Source: Ascidiaceihabitans sp.
Lineage (GTDB): Bacteria; Pseudomonadota; Alphaproteobacteria; Rhodobacterales; Rhodobacteraceae
Direction of reading: 5' to 3'
Assembly (NCBI GenBank): GCA_023301665.1
Contig: JALZUL010000137.1
Location: 1-11,746, forward strand
DNA: 11,746 nt
The notes beneath the pieces were generated by a model, which made no database searches, was not told the DNA's origin, and saw only the letters and a list, made by a program, of their open reading frames with translations. Shown here piece by piece: positions 6,558-11,746 of this stretch. Numbering within the stretch: the first letter of the stretch is position 1; each line of letters opens with the position of its first letter. The position numbers and the translations under genes were made by a program.

Positions 6558-8444
6558 ATGGGCTATCACGCAGAATACAACGCTTGGAAATCCGACCCTG
6601 AAAGCTATTGGCTTAAGGCAGCTGAAGCCATTGACTGGGATGTCGCCCCAACACGTGCCCTCTTTGATCGCGGCGACAACCTTTACGAATGGTTTTCCGA
6701 GGCACGCGTCAACACCTGTTACAACGCCGTGGACCGCCACGTAGAGAATGGCCGTGGCGATCAAGTGGCGATCATTTACGACAGCCCAATCACCAACACC
6801 CAAAGCAAAGTTACCTTTAAAGAACTGCAAACACGCGTGGCCTCTTTGGCAGGTGCCTTGCAGGCCAAAGGCGTTGCCAAAGGGGACCGTGTCATTATCT
6901 ACATGCCAATGGTGTCCGAAACCTTAGAAGCCATGCTGGCCTGTGCCCGCCTTGGCGCCGTGCATTCGGTGGTCTTTGGCGGGTTTGCAGCAAACGAGCT
7001 TGCCGTGCGCATCGATGATTGCACGCCAAAAGCAATCATTGCGGCGTCTTGCGGACTAGAGCCAAACCGAACCGTCGAATACAAGCCCCTGCTCGACGGT
7101 GCTATCGAGCTTGCAAAACACAAACCTGAATTCACAGTCATTTTGCAACGCGAGCAACACGTCTGTACCTTGGGTGAAAACGATGTGGATTGGCACGCGT
7201 TCCAAGCTGACACACCACCAGCCGATTGTGTGATGGTCGAGGGCAGCCACCCTGCCTATGTCCTTTATACATCTGGAACAACAGGCGCACCCAAGGGCGT
7301 TGTGCGTCCAACAGCGGGCCACCTTGTTGCACTCAATTGGACCATGAAAAACATCTATAACGTGGACCCTGGCGATGTATATTGGGCCGCGTCCGATGTG
7401 GGATGGGTCGTTGGGCACAGCTACATTTGTTATGGCCCATTGATCCACGGAAACACTACTGTTGTGTTTGAAGGCAAACCCGTCGGCACCCCAGATGCAG
7501 GCACTTTCTGGCGGGTGATTTCAGAACATAACGTCCGCAGCTTTTTCACCGCCCCCACGGCCATTCGCGCCGTAAAACGCGAAGACCCAAATGGTGAGTT
7601 CTCGAAAAAATATGATCTAAGCTGCCTCAAAGCCCTGTATTTGGCCGGCGAACGCGCCGATCCTGACACCATCGAATGGGCGCAAGATATTTTGCAAAAG
7701 CCTGTCTACGATCACTGGTGGCAAACAGAAACCGGCTACACCATCGCAGGCAACCCCGCGGGGCTTGAAGCGCTACCGGTCAAAGTGGGCTCCCCCACGG
7801 TTCCGATGCCCGGTTATGACGTGCAAATTCTTGGTGACGACGGTCATCCACTTAAGCCCAACACCCTTGGCGCAATCGCAATCAAACTCCCGTTGCCACC
7901 CGGTACCTTGCCCACCCTTTGGAATGCACCAGAACGCTTTCAATCGAGCTACCTCAGTGCATTCCCTGGGTACTATGAAACCGGCGATGCTGGTATGATC
8001 GACGACGATGGCTACCTTTACATCATGGCGCGCACCGATGATGTGATTAACGTCGCAGGCCACCGCCTATCTACAGGCGGGATGGAAGAAGTGCTCGCCG
8101 CGCACCCCGATGTGGCCGAATGCGCGGTGATCGGCGTAAGCGACCAACTTAAAGGGCAGATGCCTGTTGGTTTTGTCTGCCTCACCATGGGCGTCACCCG
8201 CGATCACAGCGACATCACAGCCGAATGTGTCAAATTGGTTCGCGAAAAGATCGGCCCCGTAGCCGCCTTTAAACTGGCCGTCGTTGTGGATCGATTGCCA
8301 AAAACCCGTTCGGGCAAAATTCTGCGGGGCACGATGGTCAAAATCGCCGACAACGCGAGCTTCAAAATGCCTGCGACAATCGACGATCCCGTCATTTTGG
8401 ACGAGATCAAGCAAGCGCTACAGTCCATTGGCTACGCCAAGTAA
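6558..8444 (+). CDS. prpE: Propionyl-CoA synthetase (propionate-CoA ligase)
   Basis: This cytoplasmic enzyme activates propionate with ATP and CoA through a propionyl-adenylate intermediate. From the ATG at 6558 it has 628 residues, the same length as Salmonella PrpE and shorter than typical acetyl-CoA synthetase (about 650). An ACS-type N-terminal domain is followed by P-loop YTSGTTGAPKG (237-247), the adenylation stretch YDHWWQTETGY (384-394), YETGDAG (473-479), hinge segment ARTDDVINVAGHRL (491-504) and PKTRSGK (581-587). K587 in that motif is the lysine whose acetylation inactivates such ligases. The segments VGWVVGHSYICYGPL and LPLPPGTLPTLW resemble PrpE more than Acs. No methylcitrate-cycle genes adjoin it. 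The preceding gene is maeB, 103 bp upstream, possibly on the same transcript. In marine bacteria propionate can arise from DMSP or odd-chain breakdown (inference). An acetyl-CoA synthetase is the alternative. Confidence 0.88.
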   Translation: MGYHAEYNAWKSDPESYWLKAAEAIDWDVAPTRALFDRGDNLYEWFSEARVNTCYNAVDRHVENGRGDQVAIIYDSPITNTQSKVTFKELQTRVASLAGALQAKGVAKGDRVIIYMPMVSETLEAMLACARLGAVHSVVFGGFAANELAVRIDDCTPKAIIAASCGLEPNRTVEYKPLLDGAIELAKHKPEFTVILQREQHVCTLGENDVDWHAFQADTPPADCVMVEGSHPAYVLYTSGTTGAPKGVVRPTAGHLVALNWTMKNIYNVDPGDVYWAASDVGWVVGHSYICYGPLIHGNTTVVFEGKPVGTPDAGTFWRVISEHNVRSFFTAPTAIRAVKREDPNGEFSKKYDLSCLKALYLAGERADPDTIEWAQDILQKPVYDHWWQTETGYTIAGNPAGLEALPVKVGSPTVPMPGYDVQILGDDGHPLKPNTLGAIAIKLPLPPGTLPTLWNAPERFQSSYLSAFPGYYETGDAGMIDDDGYLYIMARTDDVINVAGHRLSTGGMEEVLAAHPDVAECAVIGVSDQLKGQMPVGFVCLTMGVTRDHSDITAECVKLVREKIGPVAAFKLAVVVDRLPKTRSGKILRGTMVKIADNASFKMPATIDDPVILDEIKQALQSIGYAK

Positions 8445-8477
8445 AGGCCCACACACAAAGACGTTAACCACAAATCG

Positions 8478-8507
8478 TTGACCTAAAGTGATGACTGCCC
8501 CTAGCAT
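8478..8507 (+). promoter_or_regulatory. Candidate promoter for the Sco cluster
   Basis: TTGACC (8478-8483) and TAGCAT (8502-8507) are separated by 18 bp. They match five and four of six consensus bases. The start of transcription would be near 8514, leaving a leader of about 24 nt. The -10 hexamer coincides exactly with the loop of the inverted repeat at 8495-8514. Confidence 0.45.
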
Positions 8508-8514
8508 GGGGCAG
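8495..8514. promoter_or_regulatory. Perfect 7-bp inverted repeat over the -10 region
   Basis: CTGCCCC (8495-8501) and GGGGCAG (8508-8514) are exact complements around TAGCAT. As RNA from an upstream promoter it would be a GC-rich hairpin after prpE, but no T-run follows. As DNA it is a dyad centred on the candidate -10 and could be an operator. The two readings are not exclusive. Confidence 0.5.
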
Positions 8515-8537
8515 CATTGACCAAAGGTGAGCATATC

Positions 8538-9017
8538 ATGTCTTTCAAACCTCTTATCGCTCTTGCGGTTGCGAGCATCGGGCTTTTGCCCAGCGCCGGC
8601 TTTGCCGCGACATCGGGCACCCCTGACACCGGAACACGCATTCAGGTCAAAGGTGAAATCATCGACACATGGTGCTATTATTCCGGCGTCATGGGCGGCC
8701 CTGACGCCGTTGTTGGCAGCGCCCATCACACCTGCGCCCTTTGGTGCAGTGCTGGCGGCATTCCTGTGGGCTTACTGGCCGAAGACGGCACCGTTTATAT
8801 GGTGATCAAGATCGAAGATGACACCGTATCAAATGGTGGTGCAACCGCACTGCGCATGGCGGCACACACCATCGAAGCCGACGGAATGCACTATGAGCGC
8901 GATGGTCTGAACTATCTGGTCGTCAATCAGGTCGTCTCTGACCTTGATATCGTGAACCCGACCCACGAGGACTACGGCAACATCCCAGGCTTCTCAATTC
9001 CGGATCCAAACAAATGA
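8538..9017 (+). CDS. Secreted cysteine-motif protein, unknown function (first paralog)
   Basis: I cannot name this gene. The 159-residue product starts with a clear signal peptide (MSFKPLIALAVASIGLLPSA, likely cleaved after GFA around residue 23-24) and has no further membrane segment, so it should be periplasmic. Its core is GEIIDTWC (39-46), then HHTCALWC (63-70), then GIPVGLLAEDGTVY (74-87): three cysteines (C46, C66, C70) with a CxxxC, next to two histidines and a tryptophan. The later part, ALRMAAHTIEADGMHYERDGL, alternates in a way that suggests a small beta-barrel (perhaps OB-like). That is an inference. I chose the ATG at 8538, with AGGTGAG 6 nt upstream, over an in-frame TTG at 8517. 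The stop overlaps the next ATG (ATGA). The cysteine pattern recurs in the next protein, and the Sco gene ends the operon, so metal or thiol handling in the periplasm is a reasonable hypothesis. Confidence 0.85.
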   Translation: MSFKPLIALAVASIGLLPSAGFAATSGTPDTGTRIQVKGEIIDTWCYYSGVMGGPDAVVGSAHHTCALWCSAGGIPVGLLAEDGTVYMVIKIEDDTVSNGGATALRMAAHTIEADGMHYERDGLNYLVVNQVVSDLDIVNPTHEDYGNIPGFSIPDPNK

Positions 9018-9586
9018 AGACGTTAATGACAGCACTGGCGCTGATCGCCATCCCGCTTGCAACGCCAACCTTGGCCCAAGATTTCTCCGAAGGATCCACC
9101 GCACGGTCATGGAACCTTTTTGGTGAGGTTCCCGCCACCTTTGAAGCCGAAGTGGTTGATCTTTTGTGCAACTTGACTGGAAACTGCCCAGACAACTGCG
9201 GCAATGGCACCCGACAGTTGGGCCTGCTGCGCACAGCTGATGACGTGATGGTTTTGCCGCTAAAAAACAGCCAAGCAGCCTTTACCGGTGCAGCAAGTGA
9301 CCTTGCCGCATATTGCGGTCAAACAGTCCAAGTCGATGGCTTGATGATTGAAGACGAAGACCTCAATGCCAAGAACCTTTACATGATCCAAAAGATCAAA
9401 GTTGGAGACGGCGAATGGGCCAAAACCAACCAAGCCACCAAGATTTGGGCCAAACAATTCCCCGAAGCTGCGGGCAAAGGCCCATGGTTCCGCCGCGACT
9501 TGCGCGTCAAAGAAATCATTGAGCAAGAGGGCTACCTTGGTCTCGGGCTCGAGGCCGACGCAGCATATATCGAGGAAAACTTTTGA
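9014..9586 (+). CDS. Secreted cysteine-motif protein, unknown function (second paralog)
   Basis: This is not a family I can name. The 190-residue product has a signal peptide (MKTLMTALALIAIPLATPTLAQ, cleavage near residue 21) and no other membrane segment. FEAEVVDLLC (43-52) is followed at once by NLTGNCPDNC (53-62) and RQLGLLRTADDVMVLPLK (67-84). C52, C58 and C62 repeat the order C...CxxxC...GLL..D seen in the preceding protein, with a 5-residue gap in place of 19 between the first cysteine and the CxxxC. AAYCGQTVQVDGLMIEDEDL (99-118) matches the layout of AAHTIEADGMHYERDGL there and adds C101. A charged, probably helical C-terminal extension (about 134-190) has no counterpart in the first protein. 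It starts with ATGA over the upstream stop and ends in a TTGA overlap with the Sco gene, so the three products are probably made together. Confidence 0.83.
   Translation: MKTLMTALALIAIPLATPTLAQDFSEGSTARSWNLFGEVPATFEAEVVDLLCNLTGNCPDNCGNGTRQLGLLRTADDVMVLPLKNSQAAFTGAASDLAAYCGQTVQVDGLMIEDEDLNAKNLYMIQKIKVGDGEWAKTNQATKIWAKQFPEAAGKGPWFRRDLRVKEIIEQEGYLGLGLEADAAYIEENF
9572..9577 (+). promoter_or_regulatory. Ribosome binding site supporting a TTG start for the Sco gene
   Basis: GAGGAA stands 5 nt before TTG at 9583, whose last two bases share TGA with the upstream stop (TTGA overlap). No ATG or GTG precedes the signal peptide in this frame after the upstream gene ends. Confidence 0.75.
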
Positions 9587-10170
9587 TCACTCCTAGTCTG
9601 ACATTGCTCCGTTCCTTTGGGCTCGTGCTGTCCGCAAGCCTGTTGGGCAGCGCTGCACTTGCCCAATCCCCTTTCCCACTGGCGTTGGGTGGCGATTACA
9701 CCTTAACCGATCAATTCAACCAAACGCGTACTCAAGCCGACCCTGATGGCCTGCCCCAACTCGTGTTCTTTGGCTATGTGAATTGCCCTGATATTTGTAC
9801 AGCCGCCCTGCCCCTGATGGCAGACGTCGCTAACGAACTCGAAGACCAAGGGCACGACATCACGCCAATCATGATCACCGTTGCGCCCCATCAAGACACC
9901 GTTGAGAATATGGGCGCACCACTGGCCAAGTGGCATCCCAACTTTATTGGACTAACGGGGGAAGACGAGGCTTTAGCACAAGCTTACAAAGCCTTTTCAG
10001 TGGAAATCAAACCCCTGTTTCAAGATCCCGAATACGGCTGGATTTACGCCCACGGCTCTTTCATCCACCTCATGGATGGCGACGGTGAGCTACTGACACT
10101 CATCCCACCAACACTTGGCACCGAACAAGTGGTGAGCATCGTTTCAAAGTACCTCACGCCTGCCAGCTAA
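9583..10170 (+). CDS. Sco1/SenC family copper/thiol protein
   Basis: Sco proteins have a thioredoxin fold and deliver copper to, or reduce the cysteines of, the Cu-A site of cytochrome oxidases and related enzymes on the periplasmic side. The 195-residue product begins with a hydrophobic signal or anchor segment (LTLLRSFGLVLSASLLGSAALAQ). The family motif FFGYVNCPDICTAALPLM carries the copper-binding CxxxC (C68, C72), and the third ligand is the histidine of YAHGSFIHLMD (H157). ITVAPHQDT (98-106) sits where relatives have a DPxRDT-like segment, a mild deviation. Translation starts at TTG, with GAGGAA 5 nt upstream and a 4-bp overlap with the previous gene. No oxidase genes are in the window, so its target is not shown. 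The two secreted CxxxC proteins upstream are the obvious candidate partners. It ends 15 bp from the convergent nadK. Confidence 0.9.
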   Translation: MITPSLTLLRSFGLVLSASLLGSAALAQSPFPLALGGDYTLTDQFNQTRTQADPDGLPQLVFFGYVNCPDICTAALPLMADVANELEDQGHDITPIMITVAPHQDTVENMGAPLAKWHPNFIGLTGEDEALAQAYKAFSVEIKPLFQDPEYGWIYAHGSFIHLMDGDGELLTLIPPTLGTEQVVSIVSKYLTPAS

Positions 10171-10185
10171 TGCGGCAATGGGGCT

Positions 10186-10959
10186 TCAGGTAAACTGTTC
10201 AGAGATCAAACGCTCTTCTAGCCCGTGTCCGGGGTCAAACAAAATGCGGTGCCTTACCGTTGCCTCGGACCGAATTTCTACCGATGTGACATTGGCAAAA
10301 GATCGTGAATCCGCTTCCGCCATAACCGGACGTTTATCTGGTTCGAGCACATCAAAACGCACACATGCCGTCTTGGGCAGCAAAGCCCCCCGCCAGCGCC
10401 GTGGGCGAAATGCAGCAACCGCTGTAAGTGCCAAGACATCCGACCCAATCGGCAAGACAGGGCCGTGCGCTGAGTAATTATAAGCGGTCGACCCCGCTGG
10501 GGTTGCCACCAAAGCACCGTCACAGACCAAGGTTTCCATCCGCAGACGATCATCAACCGTTATACGCAATTTCGCGGCCTGTGCGCCTGCGCGCAACAAC
10601 GATACCTCGTTAATTGCGAGCGCTTCATGGATTGTCCCATCGACACCCGTCGCCTTCATCGAAAGCGGGTTAACTTCAGCTTCTTCGGCCGCCTCTAGGC
10701 GTTCAACAAGACCGTCTTCATTAAATTCGTTCATCAAAAAACCGATGGTGCCACGGTTCATTCCGTAGACCGGCGCACGAAGGGCTTGAGTCGAATGCAG
10801 CGTTTGCAACATAAACCCATCCCCCCCAAGAGCCACGATAATATCCGCCTCGTCCAGCGACACATTTCCGTAGCGTTTGGTCAACGCAGCCCATGCTGTT
10901 TGAGCCATCGGTGTGGTGGATGCCGCAAATCCTATCTTCAAAGCGCCAGTTGTGGTCAT
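10186..10959 (-). CDS. nadK: NAD kinase
   Basis: NAD kinase phosphorylates NAD to NADP in the cytoplasm and is the only known source of NADP in most bacteria. The 257-residue length fits the short alphaproteobacterial form. The catalytic GGDGFML (GGDG 45-48), GMNRGTIGFLMNE (66-78), INEVSLLR (116-123) and DGALVATPAGSTAYNYSAHGP (from 147) are all clear. The start is constrained: in this frame a stop codon (TGA at 10965-10963) stands two codons before the ATG, so no longer form is possible. AGGAAA lies 8 nt before the ATG. The ATG overlaps by four bases (ATGA) with the stop of a 15-codon frame described separately. The gene converges on the Sco gene and diverges from glyA. Confidence 0.96.
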   Translation of the reverse strand: MTTTGALKIGFAASTTPMAQTAWAALTKRYGNVSLDEADIIVALGGDGFMLQTLHSTQALRAPVYGMNRGTIGFLMNEFNEDGLVERLEAAEEAEVNPLSMKATGVDGTIHEALAINEVSLLRAGAQAAKLRITVDDRLRMETLVCDGALVATPAGSTAYNYSAHGPVLPIGSDVLALTAVAAFRPRRWRGALLPKTACVRFDVLEPDKRPVMAEADSRSFANVTSVEIRSEATVRHRILFDPGHGLEERLISEQFT

Positions 10960-11003
10960 GAATCATGTTTCCTATCGCGGCCATCTTGCGCCGAAACAAT
11001 CAT
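10956..11003 (-). CDS. Possible 15-residue leader peptide coupled to nadK
   Basis: The frame encodes MIVSAQDGRDRKHDS and stops at TGA (10958-10956), sharing ATGA with the nadK start. Upstream, GGAGGAGGG (11018-11010) is the best ribosome binding site in the neighbourhood and stands 6 nt before this ATG. It is too far (over 50 nt) from nadK to serve it directly, and an in-frame stop prevents a longer NadK. This supports actual translation of the leader. The peptide has no signal or membrane character. Its role would be translational coupling or attenuation. A chance open frame is the alternative. Confidence 0.5.
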   Translation of the reverse strand: MIVSAQDGRDRKHDS

Positions 11004-11081
11004 ATTATTCCCTCCTCCACCAGCTTTGCCGCAGAAACTTTGCGCTGCGTCGCTTTACATCCTTTCTGATCCGCGCCGTTT

Positions 11082-11119
11082 CCGATACGAAACGCCAGAA
11101 TCGTATTCATTTCTATCGG
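11082..11119 (+). promoter_or_regulatory. Inverted repeats in the glyA leader that touch the ribosome binding site
   Basis: CCGATACGAAA (11082-11092) is complementary to TTTCTATCGG (11110-11119) apart from one bulged C, giving a 10-bp stem. Nested within it, ATACGA (11085-11090) pairs perfectly with TCGTAT (11101-11106). The two stems share bases and cannot form together. The outer one covers the GG of the GGAG ribosome binding site (11118-11121) of glyA. It could be a translational switch or a protein operator. I do not recognise it as a known riboswitch class. Confidence 0.4.
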
Positions 11120-11129
11120 AGCCGACCCA

Positions 11130-11746
11130 ATGACCGCATCTGACCAAAAAACCGCGTTTTTCACTGAATCCCTTGCAGATCGTGACCCTGAGCTGTTCGG
11201 TTCGATCACATCCGAGCTGGGCCGCCAGCGCGACGAGATCGAATTGATCGCTTCTGAGAACATCGTTTCAGCCGCCGTGATGGAAGCGCAAGGCTCTGTC
11301 ATGACCAACAAATACGCCGAAGGTTACCCGGGCCGCCGCTACTACGGTGGTTGCCAATATGTTGACGTGGCCGAAAACCTTGCCATCTCTCGCGCTTGCG
11401 AATTGTTTGACTGTGGCTTTGCAAACGTTCAGCCAAACTCTGGCTCACAAGCCAACCAAGGTGTGTTTCAAGCCTTGCTAAAGCCGGGCGACACCATCTT
11501 GGGCATGTCTTTGGACGCAGGTGGTCACTTGACCCACGGTGCGAAACCAAACCAATCCGGCAAATGGTTCAACGCAATCCAATACGGCGTGCGCCGCGAA
11601 GACAACCTGCTTGATTACGATCAGGTTGAGGCTCTTGCAAAAGAGCACAAGCCACAAATGATCATCGCAGGCGGTTCCGCAATCCCACGCCAGATCGATT
11701 TCAAACGCATGCGCGAAATCGCAGACATGGTTGGCGCGTACTTGCA
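11130..11746 (+). CDS. glyA: Serine hydroxymethyltransferase, N-terminal half (runs off window)
   Basis: GlyA is a cytoplasmic PLP enzyme that converts serine and tetrahydrofolate to glycine and 5,10-methylene-tetrahydrofolate, the main one-carbon source. The visible 205 residues correspond to about half of the usual 415-435. Family blocks in order are ELIASENIVS (38-47), YAEGYPGRRYYGG (62-74), QPNSGSQANQGV (101-112), GGHLTHG (131-137) and IIAGGSAIPRQIDF (178-191). The PLP-binding lysine lies beyond the window end. The start ATG at 11130 has GGAG 8 nt upstream. It diverges from nadK across 170 bp that hold both leaders. I see no disruption. Confidence 0.96.
   Translation, partial: MTASDQKTAFFTESLADRDPELFGSITSELGRQRDEIELIASENIVSAAVMEAQGSVMTNKYAEGYPGRRYYGGCQYVDVAENLAISRACELFDCGFANVQPNSGSQANQGVFQALLKPGDTILGMSLDAGGHLTHGAKPNQSGKWFNAIQYGVRREDNLLDYDQVEALAKEHKPQMIIAGGSAIPRQIDFKRMREIADMVGAYL

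Noticed and set aside
8517..8537. TTG start seven codons upstream for the first secreted protein
   Set aside because: It would precede the ribosome binding site AGGTGAG and put acidic residues ahead of the signal peptide. The ATG at 8538 gives a normal signal peptide.
10965..11069. 34-codon plus-strand frame in the nadK-glyA gap
   Set aside because: It has no ribosome binding site and no recognisable character, and it lies across the leader of nadK on the other strand.
11000..11311. 103-codon minus-strand frame across the start of glyA
   Set aside because: It is the antisense shadow of the glyA coding sequence and its protein has no recognisable domain.

Overview
The window reads as chromosomal DNA of an alphaproteobacterium, most probably a marine Rhodobacteraceae (roseobacter-like) organism. 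I infer this from moderate GC content (by eye a little above half), the type of each protein (a short 257-residue NAD kinase, a malic enzyme fused to a phosphotransacetylase domain, propionyl-CoA synthetase, a Sco protein) and the gene order. No search was possible, so the taxonomic call is an inference. Genes are tightly packed, no gene-free stretch exceeds 300 bases, and I see no mobile element, CRISPR array, tRNA or rRNA.

Layout. (1) Positions 71-4003, minus strand: a nucleoside salvage and catabolism operon in transcription order VOC-bicupin protein, cdd, deoA, deoB. Spacings are 1 nt, 6 nt and a 1-nt TGATG overlap. Cytidine deaminase and thymidine phosphorylase release bases and deoxyribose-1-phosphate, and phosphopentomutase passes the sugar on as the 5-phosphate. 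The leading VOC-bicupin gene has no known role there. The 3' end of deoB is broken by an 81-bp direct duplicate that runs to base 1 of the window, which looks like a contig-end artefact. (2) Positions 4004-4180: a divergent regulatory region with a perfect 14-bp palindrome filling most of the spacer of a candidate minus-strand promoter, just ahead of maeB. (3) Positions 4181-8444, plus strand: maeB and prpE. These would take propionate to propionyl-CoA and let C4 acids from it return to pyruvate. (4) Positions 8538-10170, plus strand: three secreted-protein genes joined by 4-bp overlaps. The first two encode divergent paralogous cysteine-motif proteins of unknown function, and the third encodes a Sco-type copper/thiol protein that starts at TTG. 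This is the least explained part of the window. (5) Positions 10186-11003, minus strand: nadK preceded by a 15-codon reading frame with a strong ribosome binding site and an ATGA overlap with nadK. (6) From 11130 to the window end, plus strand: the 5' half of glyA, with a leader that can form two mutually exclusive hairpins, one of which covers part of the ribosome binding site.

Most of the window is ordinary central metabolism. The observations most worth following are the three-gene secreted CxxxC/Sco cluster, the nadK leader reading frame, the VOC-bicupin gene inside a deo operon, and the operator-like palindrome between that operon and maeB.
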